From Saccharothrix algeriensis (GTDB taxonomy: Bacteria > Actinomycetota > Actinomycetes > Mycobacteriales > Pseudonocardiaceae), in assembly GCF_016907655.1 (NCBI RefSeq), contig NZ_JAFBCL010000001.1, forward strand, positions 2,390,001 to 2,454,000: a stretch of 64,000 nt of DNA, written 5' to 3'. This document shows positions 36,387 to 45,295 of the stretch, one piece after another. The position numbers and the translations under genes are program-made. The notes under the pieces were generated by a model. That model ran no database searches. It was not told where the DNA came from and saw only the letters and a list, made by a program, of their open reading frames with translations. The number at the start of each line of letters is the position of its first letter. Positions within the stretch are counted from its first letter, which is position 1.

Positions 36387-37287
36387 CGGCGGCGGCCGAC
36401 CCGCCGACCACCCGCGACAGCTCCACGGCCCTGGTCACGTGGCCGGCGTCCGGGTTGCGCCCGTGGCCGAGCACCGGGCGGTCCTCCGCGCCGTGCGCGT
36501 ACACCGTCCGCCCGCCGAGCCGGATCTCCAGCGCCCCCGCGAACGCGGCCTCCACCTGCCCCGCGTTCGGGCTCGGGTGGGCCGCGGCGTCGCGCCGCCA
36601 GGTCCGCCACGCCTCGCCCGAGGACCCGCCGACGACCGGCGCGCCCACCGCCGTCAGCAGCGCCGCCAGCCGGGAGGGCACCAGGTTCGCCACGTCGTCC
36701 AGCCGGGCCGAGGCCCAGCCGAACCGGCGGTAGCGGTCGTTGCGGTGCCCGACCATGGCGTCCAGGGTGTTCACCGCGCGGTAGCCCAGCAGCCCCGGCA
36801 CGCCCGCGACGGCGCCCCAGAACAGCGGCGCGACCACCGCGTCGGACGTGTTCTCCGCCACGGACTCCACGGTCGCCTTGGCCAGCCCCATGGTGTCCAG
36901 GCGGGCGGGCTCGCGACCGCACAGGTTGGGCAGCCGCCGGCGCGCGGCGGCCAGGTCGCCCCCGTTGAGCTCGTGGCCCATCGCGGTGCCCTCGCCGGCC
37001 AGCGACGACCCGCCGAGCACGGCCCACGTCGCGGCGGCCGTCGTCAGGGCCTGGAGCACCCGGCTGCGCCCCGCCAGCCGCTCGGCGGCCACCCCGGCCA
37101 GCACCGCGCCGCCGACCAGCACCGCGGTGTGCGCCGCGCCCGCCGCCCGGTGGTCGCGGTAGACCCCGCGCTCCACCGCGGCGGCCACCCGCCCGAAACC
37201 CGCCACCGGGTGATACCTCCGCGGGTCGCCGAGCACCGCGTCCGCGGCCACCCCCAGCACCAACCCGACCGCGCGTCCCACGCTCAC
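36313..37287 (-). CDS. cobD: Adenosylcobinamide-phosphate synthase (CobD/CbiB)
   Basis: A 324-residue integral membrane enzyme that attaches the aminopropanol arm to adenosylcobyric acid. GDPRRYHPVAGFGRV, LAKATVESVAENTSDAVVAP, GYRAVNTLDAMVGHRNDRY and PSPNAGQVEAAFAGALEIRL are diagnostic CbiB segments. Together with the CobC-like enzyme and the phosphatase domain upstream it points to cobalamin synthesis or salvage. The GTG start lies 6 nt from a TACCGT box. The tail is basic (RPRRAARRRTSA) and its coding end overlaps SURF1. Confidence 0.93.
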   Translation of the reverse strand: MSVGRAVGLVLGVAADAVLGDPRRYHPVAGFGRVAAAVERGVYRDHRAAGAAHTAVLVGGAVLAGVAAERLAGRSRVLQALTTAAATWAVLGGSSLAGEGTAMGHELNGGDLAAARRRLPNLCGREPARLDTMGLAKATVESVAENTSDAVVAPLFWGAVAGVPGLLGYRAVNTLDAMVGHRNDRYRRFGWASARLDDVANLVPSRLAALLTAVGAPVVGGSSGEAWRTWRRDAAAHPSPNAGQVEAAFAGALEIRLGGRTVYAHGAEDRPVLGHGRNPDAGHVTRAVELSRVVGGSAAAVTAVLALLRPLLRPRRAARRRTSA

Positions 37288-37338
37288 ACCGGCACGGTAT
37301 CCCGGGCCTGTCGGTGGCCCGCACTAGGGTGGCCTCCC
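37288..37338. promoter_or_regulatory. Compact divergent promoter region cobD / jetA
   Basis: Only 51 bp separate the two GTG starts. TACCGT (minus strand, 37294-37299) lies 6 nt before cobD, and TAGGGT (37325-37330) lies 8 nt before jetA; neither has a Shine-Dalgarno. Both transcripts would be leaderless and their promoters overlap, so expression of the two is likely linked. Confidence 0.45.
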
Positions 37339-38817
37339 GTGGAACCGGCCCGCTTGAAGCTCTACGCGTACCTGGACGCGCGCGACCACCAGCGCACGTA
37401 CCTGGCGATCATGCGGCTGTTCACGGCCACGCTGCTGGCCGACCTGTCGGCGGGCGAGGTGGCGGGCGCGCTGGCCGGCGCGGAGCGGGAGGGCCGGGTC
37501 GAGCCGGGCGAGTCGCGCATCGAGAACGTGCTCAGCCGGCTGCGGCAGCTGGTCGAGTGGGGCAACCTGGTGCAGGGCAGGCGCGAGGTGGTGGCCTCCA
37601 GCATCGCCGAGTTCCAGCACGGCAGCGTGCGCTACCAGGTGTCGAAGCTCGCCGTGCGCGTCCAGCGCGACGTGGACGAGCTGCTGCGCGTGCCGGAGGG
37701 CGCCCGCGAGGTGTCGCGGGAGCTGCTGCCCGCCGTGGAGCGCGGCCTGGGGCAGCTCGGGCGGTCGCTGGCCGAGGCGCTGGCCGGCGGGGCGCGCCGG
37801 CCGCGCGAGGCGCTGGCCGAGCAGGTCACCACGCTGTTCCTGCAGCACGCCGAGCTGGCCGCGACGGTCCGCGACTTCTACGCCTACCTGGGCCAGGTCG
37901 TGACCAGGCACCACCTGGCGCCCGAGGAGATCTCCGGGTTCCGCAACCTGCTGGTCGAGTACATCCAGATGGTCGTGGAGGACGTCCTGCGGCACACGCC
38001 GGCGATCGCCGCGGCCCTGGCCCGGCTGACCGCGGCCCGGGGCGAGCTGCTGCGCCTGCTGGGCCGCGCCGACCTCGGCGAGCGGGTGGAGCGGGCGCGC
38101 GGGCGCTCGGCGGAGGACTGGCAGGAGCTGACCGACTGGTTCGTGGACCGGCCCGGCCGCCCCAGCCAGGTGACGGCGCTGCGGGACGCGACGGCGCGGG
38201 CCATCGGCTCGCTGCTGGCCAGCGTGAAGCGCGCCACCTCCGGCGGCGGCCTGCTGCCCGGCCGGCGCGCCGAGCTGCTCAAGCTCGCGGCGTGGTTCGA
38301 CGCCGGCGACCGGGCCGAGGGCCACCGGCTGTACGCGGCGGCGTTCGGCCTGTACTCGGCGCGGCACCTCTCGCCCGCCCCGGAGCACGACGGCGACGAC
38401 GAGCGCACCCCGTGGCGGGACGGCCCGGTGCACGAGGTGGCGGTCAGCGTGCGCGGCCGGGCCGACCGGGGCGCGCGCGGCCGGGCGTCGCGGATCCTGG
38501 ACGACCCGCTGACCGAGCAGTCCCTGCTCGCCGAGGCCCGGGAGGCCGACGAGCGCCGGGCCGCCTCGGTCGCCGAGCTGGCCGCCGCCGCGCCGGACCT
38601 GGCGACGACCACGCTGTCCGGCGAGGCCCTGGGCGTGCTGTGCGAGCTGCTGACGCTGGCGATGGCGCAGCGGGACTCGGCGACCGACCCGGGCTCGGCG
38701 ACCGACCCGGTGCGCGGCCTGCGGGTGACCGTGGCGCACGCCGCCGGCCGGGCCACGCGCATCCGCTCGCGCGCGGGCACGCTGACCCTGCACGACTCGG
38801 CGCTGGTGCTCGACTGA
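37339..38817 (+). CDS. jetA: Wadjet defence protein JetA (TIGR02677 family)
   Basis: A 492-residue protein equivalent to the kleisin (MukF/MksF-like) subunit of the Wadjet type I complex. It starts VEPARLKLYAYLDARDHQRT followed by YLAIMRLFT, the typical TIGR02677 opening. It has a winged-helix-like N region and long helical segments, with GFRNLLVEYIQMVVEDVL in the middle and WFDAGDRAEGHRLYAAAFGL later. The complex with JetB and JetC extrudes DNA loops and senses small circular plasmids. Its stop overlaps the jetB ATG by 1 nt (TGATG). No truncation or frameshift is seen. Confidence 0.9.
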   Translation: MEPARLKLYAYLDARDHQRTYLAIMRLFTATLLADLSAGEVAGALAGAEREGRVEPGESRIENVLSRLRQLVEWGNLVQGRREVVASSIAEFQHGSVRYQVSKLAVRVQRDVDELLRVPEGAREVSRELLPAVERGLGQLGRSLAEALAGGARRPREALAEQVTTLFLQHAELAATVRDFYAYLGQVVTRHHLAPEEISGFRNLLVEYIQMVVEDVLRHTPAIAAALARLTAARGELLRLLGRADLGERVERARGRSAEDWQELTDWFVDRPGRPSQVTALRDATARAIGSLLASVKRATSGGGLLPGRRAELLKLAAWFDAGDRAEGHRLYAAAFGLYSARHLSPAPEHDGDDERTPWRDGPVHEVAVSVRGRADRGARGRASRILDDPLTEQSLLAEAREADERRAASVAELAAAAPDLATTTLSGEALGVLCELLTLAMAQRDSATDPGSATDPVRGLRVTVAHAAGRATRIRSRAGTLTLHDSALVLD

Positions 38818-40004
38818 TGCTCGACGGGCTCTCCGAGATCGACGCGGCCGACGTGGTGCGCTGCGCGCGCACCCTGCTGCGGCGCCCGCTGCTGCGCGCC
38901 GACGGGCCGGACGGCGAGCTGCTGACCCTGGTGTACCGGCACCGGTTCGCGCTGCAGGACCTGTTCGCGCGCCTGCTGGGCTACCGGCTGGTGGTCGAGC
39001 GGCGGTTCGCGCGCCTGTACAAGGCCGGTCCGGGGGCGGACGACACGCGCGGCGTGCCGGGCATGTCGCCGCGCGGCTACGCGTACCTGGCGCTGACCAT
39101 GGCGGTGCTGACCGGCATCGGCCGCCAGGCCCTGCTGTCCCGCCTGGTCTCCGACATCCGCGCGGCGGCCGTGGAGGCGGGGATCGGGGTCGTGGACGAC
39201 GTGGCCGACCGGCGGGCGCTGACGGCCGCGCTGCGGCACCTGGTGTCGCTGGGCGTGCTGCACGAGACCGAGGGCACGGTCGACGTGCAGGCCGAGGCGC
39301 TGATCACCGTCGACACGGACCTGCTCGGCCGGCTGCTGACCGGGCCGGTGGCGGAGGCCGACACGCCGCAGCGGCTGGTGGAGCTGGCCGCCCGGCCGGG
39401 ACCGCGCGGCGTGGAGCACGCCGTGCGGCGCAGGCTGGTGGAGGACCCGGTGGTGCTGCACGCGGACCTGCCCGCCGAGCAGTCGGAGTGGCTGCGGCGC
39501 CACCAGCGCAGGGAGTCCGCGCTGCTGGAGACCTCGTTCGGGCTGCGCACCGAGTGCCGCGCGGAGGGCGTGCTGGCGGCCGACCCGGAGGACTACCTGA
39601 CCGACCTGCACTTCCCCGGCGCCTCCACGGTGGCGCGGATCGCGCTGCTGGCGCTGCCGGAGCTGCTCGCGGGCGAGCCGGTCGCGGGCGGGCGCCCGGT
39701 CGACCGCGCGGAGCTGGTCGCGGTGTGCGCGCGGCTGGTGCGCGACCACCCGTCGGCGTGGTCCAAGCAGTTCACCGACGACCTGGAGCGCCTGGCCGAC
39801 GAGGTGCTGGAGCTGCTGCGGCGCGCCGGCGCGGCGACGCCGACCGACCGGGGCTGGCAGCTGACGGCGGTGGCGCACCGCTGGCGCCCCCGACCCGACG
39901 GCGACCCGGAGCACGCGGTCGAGCCGCCGCCCCCGCCCCCGGCGGAGCCCGGCTGGTCGCTGTTCGACGCACCGGACGTCCCGCGTGATGAGGAGAAGGC
40001 GTGA
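38817..40004 (+). CDS. jetB: Wadjet defence protein JetB (TIGR02678 family)
   Basis: A 395-residue protein corresponding to the KITE (MukE/MksE-like) subunit. Helical winged-helix content dominates: DVVRCARTLLRRPLLRADGP, GYAYLALTMAVLTGIGRQAL and RALTAALRHLVSLGVLHETEG are typical TIGR02678 segments. The C-terminal tail has a proline run followed by GWSLFDAPDVPRDEEKA. The last codons overlap the jetC GTG start (GTGA), so the three genes are translationally coupled. Residue composition and GC match the surrounding chromosome. Confidence 0.9.
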   Translation: MLDGLSEIDAADVVRCARTLLRRPLLRADGPDGELLTLVYRHRFALQDLFARLLGYRLVVERRFARLYKAGPGADDTRGVPGMSPRGYAYLALTMAVLTGIGRQALLSRLVSDIRAAAVEAGIGVVDDVADRRALTAALRHLVSLGVLHETEGTVDVQAEALITVDTDLLGRLLTGPVAEADTPQRLVELAARPGPRGVEHAVRRRLVEDPVVLHADLPAEQSEWLRRHQRRESALLETSFGLRTECRAEGVLAADPEDYLTDLHFPGASTVARIALLALPELLAGEPVAGGRPVDRAELVAVCARLVRDHPSAWSKQFTDDLERLADEVLELLRRAGAATPTDRGWQLTAVAHRWRPRPDGDPEHAVEPPPPPPAEPGWSLFDAPDVPRDEEKA

Positions 40005-43000
40005 ACAGGTGGCGGCTGCACCGCGGCGGCATCGTCAACATCTGGCAGTACACCGAGCAGACGTTCGACTTCTCCGGCGGGCGGGCGATCTTCCAGGGCA
40101 CCAACGGGTCCGGCAAGTCGCGCACGCTGGAACTGCTGCTGCCGCTGTGCCTGGACGGCGACCTGCGCCAGGTGGGCTCCAAGGGCTTCGACACGGTCAG
40201 CCTGCGCCGGCTGATGCTGGACGACTACGAGGGCGGGCCCAACCGCATCGGGTACGCGTGGGTCGAGCTGGTCCGCGGCGAGGAGCACCTGACCTGCGGG
40301 CTGGGCGTGAAGGCGTCCAGGACCTCCCAGGCGATCACCGACTCGTGGCGGTTCGTCACCCCGCGGCGGGTGGGCCACGACCTGTCCCTGGTCGGCGCCG
40401 AGCGCACCCCCCTGGGCCCGGCGCAGCTGCGCGAGCTGGTCGGCGCGGACTGCGTGCTGGAGGAGGCCGCGTTCCGGGCGAGGATCGCCGAGGTGGTGTA
40501 CGGCGTGCCGGCCGCGCGCTACGGCGACCTGCTGCACCTCCAGCGCACCCTGCGCAACCCGGACGTCGGGCTGAAGGTGCTGGAGGGGCAGCTGGAGCAG
40601 ATCCTGTCCGACGCGCTGCCGCCGCTGGACCAGGCGATGGTGGAGCAGCTCGCGACGTCGTTCGACGACCTGGAGTCGATCCGGGAGAACATCGCCCGGC
40701 TGTCGTCGGCGGACGCGGCGCTGGGCACGTTCCTCAAGACCTACGCGGACTACGCGCTGGGCGGGCTGCGGGCGTCGGCGGACCGGCTGGGCGCGGCCGA
40801 GGACGCGGTGCGCAAGCTGGAGCGCTCGTCGGCGAAGCTGTCGGCGGCGCTGGCGGAGGCGGTGGCGCAGCGGGCCTCGGCGGAGCACTCGCTGGAGTCG
40901 CTGGAGGCGGGTGAGCAGCGGGCCGAGGAGACCATCGGGGCGTTGCGGCAGCTGCCGGCGTTCCGCGACCTCCAGGACCTGCGGAACCGCGAGAAGCTGG
41001 TCGAGGAGAAGCGCTCGTCGGCGGTCGCGGCGCTGGACGTGGCGGGCAAGCAGCGGGCGCAGGAGGACGGCGCGGTCGACGGGGTGCTGCGGCTGCTGCG
41101 CCGCCTGGCCGACGACCTGGGCGCCGCCGAGGAGCTGGTCGAGCCGCTGCGCGGGCAGCTGCGGGCGGCCGGGCTGGACGCGTCGCCGGTGCCGGAGGTG
41201 CCGCGGGTGGCCGCGGTGGACGCGCAGGTGCGCACGGAGACCGCCCGCGCCAAGCCCGACCCCGAGGCCGACCCCCTGCCCGTCGAGCGCCGCGTGCCGC
41301 CCGCGCCGGCGGACCTGGACCTGGAGCCGGCGGCGGCCGGCGCGGCGGAGGTCGCGGCGCTGGCCCGGCGGCGCGGCGCGCTGGCGCTCGCGCTGCACCA
41401 GCGGGCGAGCGAGCTGGAGGCGGCGCAGCGCGAGGTGGACGCCCTCCGGCAGACCGCGCAGGACGCCCGGCAGGCGGCGACCGAGTCGGCCGCGCTGCGC
41501 GACCGGGAGGCGCGGGAGCTGGCCGAGGTCGCGCAGCGGTGGCTGGACGATGTGCGGGCGTGGCGGGGCGCGGGCCCCGGCCGGCCGGCGGCGGACCTCG
41601 CGCTGCCCGCGTCGGTCGACCCGGCGGTGGCCCGCGAACTGGCGTCGACCGCCCGCGAGTGGGTCGGGCCGCTGGTGGCGTCGGCCCGGGAGGCCGCGCA
41701 CGCCGCCGCCGCCCGGCGGGGCGACCTGCGCGCGGCGATCGGCGCGCTGGACGCGGAGCTGGCGGCGCTGCGCTCGGGCACCGCCCGCGCGCCCGAGCGG
41801 GCCCGCCACGCGGTGGCCGAGCGGGACCCGGCCGCGGGGTCGCCGTTCTACCGGCTGGTGGACTTCCGGGCGGAGGTGGACCAGGCGCGGCGCGCGGGTC
41901 TGGAAGCGGCCCTGGAGGCGTCCGGGCTGCTCGACGCCTGGGTGACGGCGTCGGGGCGGGTCGAGGGCGGGCGGCAGGACGTGCTGGCGGCCCCGGGCGA
42001 GCCGGCGGCCGAGCCGACCCTGGCCTCGCTGCTGGTCCCGGCCGTGGAGCCGACCTCGCCGGTGCCGGCCGAGGTCGTGGCGGCCCTGCTGGCGTCGGTC
42101 TCGGCGGCCGACGGCCCGTTCGCGGTCGCCCCGGACGGACGCTGGCGGGCGGGCGTCCTGACCGGCGCGTGGCACAAGGGCGCCGCCGAGTTCATCGGCG
42201 CGGGCGCCCGCGAGGCCGCCCGCCACCGCCGCATCGCCGAACTGGCGGACGAACTGGCCGCCCTGCGCGCCGACCTGGGCACGGCCGAAGCCGACCTCGC
42301 CACCGCCCACGACCTGGTCGAGCGGTGGGAGTCCCACCTGGCCGGCTTCCCGGCCGACCGCGAGCTGGTCGCCAGGCACGGCCGCCTCCAGGCCGCGCAG
42401 GAGTCCGCCGACCGCGCGGCCCGCCGCGCCGAGGAGCTGGGCGCCGAGCTGGAGCGGGCCCGGTCCCGCGGCGAGGCGGCGCGGGCCGAGGTCGTGCGCC
42501 AGGCGGGCGACGCGGGCCTGCCCGCCACCGCCGAGGGCCTGCGCCAGGCCCAGGGCGCCGCCGCCGAGGCGCAGCGCACGGCCGACCGCCTCGGCGACGT
42601 GCTGCGCCGCCAGTGCCGGTCGACGGTCGCCGACCTGGCCGACGCCGCCCACCGCTACCGCTCGGCGGTGGCCGACCGGGTGGCCGCCGAGTCCGACGCC
42701 GAGGCGCGGTGCCAGGACTACGCGGCGCAGGCGGGCGCGCTGGCCGAGCTGGCCGACGCCATCGGCGGCGAGGCGCGGGAGGTCGCGGACCGGTTGTCCG
42801 CCGCCGAGCGCGAGCGGCTGGAGCTGCGGGGTGAGCTGAAGGGCGTCCGCGAGCGCGTCGCCACGGCCCGCGAGCAGGCCGCGAAGCTGTCGGCGCAGCT
42901 GGACACCGCCGCCGAGCAGCTGGGCGCGGCGCAGGGCGCGCGGGCGGCGGCGGCCGAGCGGTTCCGGGCCACCGTCCAGGCGCCCGGCGTGCTGGTCGCG

Positions 43001-44014
43001 GCGCTGCCGGAGGTGCCGGAGGACGTCGAGTCGGTGCGCGCGGCCCTCGCGGCGACCGACCGGCGCGGCGCGGGCGAGACGACGGTGATCACGAAGCTCC
43101 AGGCGCTCCAGACGTCGCTGGCCGGCAGCCACGACATCGCCGCCGAGCAGCACGAGGGTCTGCTGACGGTGACGGTGACCGGGGAGGAGGGCGCGCGCCC
43201 GGTCGCGGTCGCGGCGCGGCGGGTCGGCGAGCGGCTGGCCGAGCAGCGCGGGTTCCTGGACGAGCGGTACCAGGCCATCTTCGCCGACTACCTGATCCGG
43301 GACCTGGCGGAGTGGCTGCGCGGGCAGGTGGCCGTGGCCGAGGACCTGTGCAAGCGCATGAACGAGGTGCTGGGCCGGGCGCGGTCCAGCCAGGGCGTGC
43401 ACGTGAAGCTGGCGTGGAAGCCCTCGGCGGCGCTGGAGGAGGAGACGCGCGACGCGCTCGCCCTGGTCCGCCTGCCCTACGCCGACCGCGACCCCGAGCA
43501 GGACGCGGTGCTGCGCCGGGTCTTCACCGAGCGCATCGAGGCCGAGCGCGACGCGCACACCGGCAGCTACGCGGAGATCCTGTCGAGGGCCCTGGACTAC
43601 CGGACGTGGCACCAGTTCACGGTGACGGTCGCCGACACGGGCCCGGACGGCAACCCGCGCGAGCGGCGGCTGCGGCAGCTGTCGTCGGGCGAGACGCGGC
43701 TGATCTCGTACGTGACGCTGTTCGCGGCGGCGGCGTCGTTCTACGACGCGGTGAGCGGCGAGTTCTCGCCGCTGCGGCTGGTGCTGCTGGACGAGGCGTT
43801 CGAGCGGCTGGACGACCCGACGATCGCGCGGATGCTGGGGCTGCTGGTGGACCTGGACATGGACTGGGTCATCACGTGGCCGAGCGGCTGGGGCGTGTCC
43901 GACAGGATCCCGAGGATGCACATCTACGACGTCCTGCGCCCCAAGAACGGCCGGGGCGTGGCCTGCACCCGGACGACGTGGGACGGCGCGGCCCTGGACC
44001 GGGTCGACCCCTGA
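40001..44014 (+). CDS. jetC: Wadjet SMC-like ATPase JetC (TIGR02680 family)
   Basis: A 1337-residue MukB/SMC-like ATPase. Walker A GTNGSGKS at 33-40 follows the family opening MNRWRLHRGGIVNIWQYTEQ. Long Ala/Glu/Arg-rich coiled coils run from ~260 to ~1000 with a hinge-like globular region around 610-730. Signature motif LSSGE starts at 1227 and Walker B LVLLDEAF at about 1260. The C terminus (WDGAALDRVDP) is intact. The protein should form the loop-extruding motor with JetA and JetB. The plasmid-cleaving partner JetD is not encoded next to it. Confidence 0.93.
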   Translation: MNRWRLHRGGIVNIWQYTEQTFDFSGGRAIFQGTNGSGKSRTLELLLPLCLDGDLRQVGSKGFDTVSLRRLMLDDYEGGPNRIGYAWVELVRGEEHLTCGLGVKASRTSQAITDSWRFVTPRRVGHDLSLVGAERTPLGPAQLRELVGADCVLEEAAFRARIAEVVYGVPAARYGDLLHLQRTLRNPDVGLKVLEGQLEQILSDALPPLDQAMVEQLATSFDDLESIRENIARLSSADAALGTFLKTYADYALGGLRASADRLGAAEDAVRKLERSSAKLSAALAEAVAQRASAEHSLESLEAGEQRAEETIGALRQLPAFRDLQDLRNREKLVEEKRSSAVAALDVAGKQRAQEDGAVDGVLRLLRRLADDLGAAEELVEPLRGQLRAAGLDASPVPEVPRVAAVDAQVRTETARAKPDPEADPLPVERRVPPAPADLDLEPAAAGAAEVAALARRRGALALALHQRASELEAAQREVDALRQTAQDARQAATESAALRDREARELAEVAQRWLDDVRAWRGAGPGRPAADLALPASVDPAVARELASTAREWVGPLVASAREAAHAAAARRGDLRAAIGALDAELAALRSGTARAPERARHAVAERDPAAGSPFYRLVDFRAEVDQARRAGLEAALEASGLLDAWVTASGRVEGGRQDVLAAPGEPAAEPTLASLLVPAVEPTSPVPAEVVAALLASVSAADGPFAVAPDGRWRAGVLTGAWHKGAAEFIGAGAREAARHRRIAELADELAALRADLGTAEADLATAHDLVERWESHLAGFPADRELVARHGRLQAAQESADRAARRAEELGAELERARSRGEAARAEVVRQAGDAGLPATAEGLRQAQGAAAEAQRTADRLGDVLRRQCRSTVADLADAAHRYRSAVADRVAAESDAEARCQDYAAQAGALAELADAIGGEAREVADRLSAAERERLELRGELKGVRERVATAREQAAKLSAQLDTAAEQLGAAQGARAAAAERFRATVQAPGVLVAALPEVPEDVESVRAALAATDRRGAGETTVITKLQALQTSLAGSHDIAAEQHEGLLTVTVTGEEGARPVAVAARRVGERLAEQRGFLDERYQAIFADYLIRDLAEWLRGQVAVAEDLCKRMNEVLGRARSSQGVHVKLAWKPSAALEEETRDALALVRLPYADRDPEQDAVLRRVFTERIEAERDAHTGSYAEILSRALDYRTWHQFTVTVADTGPDGNPRERRLRQLSSGETRLISYVTLFAAAASFYDAVSGEFSPLRLVLLDEAFERLDDPTIARMLGLLVDLDMDWVITWPSGWGVSDRIPRMHIYDVLRPKNGRGVACTRTTWDGAALDRVDP

Positions 44015-44332
44015 CCGCCGCTCGCCCGACCGGGCCCGGCTGATCCGCTCCAGCCGGGCCCGTCACGCGGCCCGCGCCCGGACCGGATCACGAACCGGAC
44101 CACGAGCCGCCCGGACCCACCGCCGGGACCGAACCCCGAGCCGCCCGGACCTACCGACAGGGCCGGGCCACGCCGGCCGGATCCGCCGACGGGGCCGGAC
44201 CACGAGCCGTCCGGACCTACCGACAGGGCCGGGCCACGCCAGTTGGACCCGGCGACGGGACCGGACCACGCCAGTCGGACCCGGCGACGGGGCCGGACCA
44301 CGCCGGCCGGACCCGCCGCCGCGGGGGCCGGA
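44015..44332. other. Gap after jetC where jetD is normally found
   Basis: 318 bp with no gene. Most of it is the tandem repeat array listed separately. No part of any frame on either strand resembles a TOPRIM or DUF2399 domain, so no jetD remnant is recognisable. Confidence 0.7.
44096..44332. repeat. Array of about seven imperfect 32-34 bp repeats downstream of jetC
   Basis: Units have the form CCGGACCACGCC, AGTCGGACCC, GGCGACGGGG, with variants such as CCGGGCCACGCC and CCGGACCACGAGCC. Unit starts fall near 44096, 44129, 44163, 44195, 44229, 44261 and 44293. The array runs up to the nudC stop codon. It has no spacers, so it is not a CRISPR; it could act as a terminator region for both convergent genes. 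Confidence 0.8.
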
Positions 44333-45295
44333 TCACGAACCGGCGGGATCCGTCGTCGCCCAGGAGTGGATCATCCGGTACGCGATCGACGCGCCCGGTG
44401 CGAGCAGCAGGTCCGGCACGCTGCCCGGCTCCGCCAACGCCCGCCGCACGTCCGCCCGGCCGACCCACTTGGCCTGCGCGATCTCGCCGTCGGCCAGGCG
44501 CAGCGGCTCGGCCGGGTCGGCCACGGCCCGGAACCCGATCATCAGCGACCGGGGGAACGGCCACGGCTGGCTGCCGAGGTAGCGGATGTCGCCGACCCGG
44601 ACGCCGACCTCCTCCTCGATCTCCCGCGCGACGCACGCCTCCAGCGACTCGCCCGCCTCGACGAACCCGGCCAGCACCGAGTACCGCCCCTCGGGCCAGC
44701 CCTCGCCCCGCGCGAGCAGCACCCGGTCGGCGCCGTCGTGCACCAGGCAGATCACCGCCGCGTCGGTGCGCGGGTACTCCTCGCGCCCGCACCGCGTGCA
44801 CACCCGCACCCAGCCGGACTTGGCCGACCGGGTCTCGCCGCCGCACGCGGTGCAGAACTTCGCCGACCGGTGCCAGTGGAACAGCGCCACCGCGGAGGTG
44901 AGCAGCCCGGCGCCGGTGTCGTCGAGCAACGCGCCGCTCGCCCGCAGGTCGAGCCACTGCGGCTGGTCGGTCAGCTCCGGCTGCGGCCACACCCGGCCCG
45001 ACGGCGCGACGACCTCGCTCTCGTCGCCGACCGCCGGGACGGCCCAGTAGGCGACGCCGTGCTGCTCGCCGAGCAGCACGGCTTCCTCCGGCGGCTCGTC
45101 GCCGAACTCCGTCGCGGGCCGGTCGACCAGCCGCGACCCCCGGTCGGCCACCAGCGCCCGCCCGCGCCCGTCGACGAGGACGACCCGCGCCTTCGGCCAC
45201 AGCTGGGCGAGCCGCTCCGCGTCACCGCGCAGCGGCTCCCGCCGGTCGACCGTGAACCGGGAGAGCGCCGGCAGCCCCACCAGTTCGAAGCTCAC
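44333..45295 (-). CDS. nudC: NAD(H) diphosphatase NudC
   Basis: A 320-residue Nudix hydrolase that cleaves NAD(H) to NMN(H) and AMP and can remove NAD caps from RNA. The zinc ribbon is seen at CTACGGETRSAKSGW and CTRCGREEYPR. The Nudix box reads GFVEAGESLEACVAREIEEE followed by VGV, and SQPWPFPRSLMIGF is the NADH-specific signature. The GTG start overlaps the stop of the upstream M16 peptidase (GTGA). In M. tuberculosis nudC (Rv3199c) lies beside the same channel and AdnAB genes that occur here further right. Confidence 0.95.
   Translation of the reverse strand: MSFELVGLPALSRFTVDRREPLRGDAERLAQLWPKARVVLVDGRGRALVADRGSRLVDRPATEFGDEPPEEAVLLGEQHGVAYWAVPAVGDESEVVAPSGRVWPQPELTDQPQWLDLRASGALLDDTGAGLLTSAVALFHWHRSAKFCTACGGETRSAKSGWVRVCTRCGREEYPRTDAAVICLVHDGADRVLLARGEGWPEGRYSVLAGFVEAGESLEACVAREIEEEVGVRVGDIRYLGSQPWPFPRSLMIGFRAVADPAEPLRLADGEIAQAKWVGRADVRRALAEPGSVPDLLLAPGASIAYRMIHSWATTDPAGS

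Noticed and set aside
36439..38817. Longer N terminus for JetA extending into cobD
   Set aside because: The extension is the antisense of cobD; the TIGR02677-like sequence begins at the GTG at 37339.
44096..44332. Possible CRISPR array after jetC
   Set aside because: Repeats are directly contiguous and degenerate, with no unique spacers and no cas genes.
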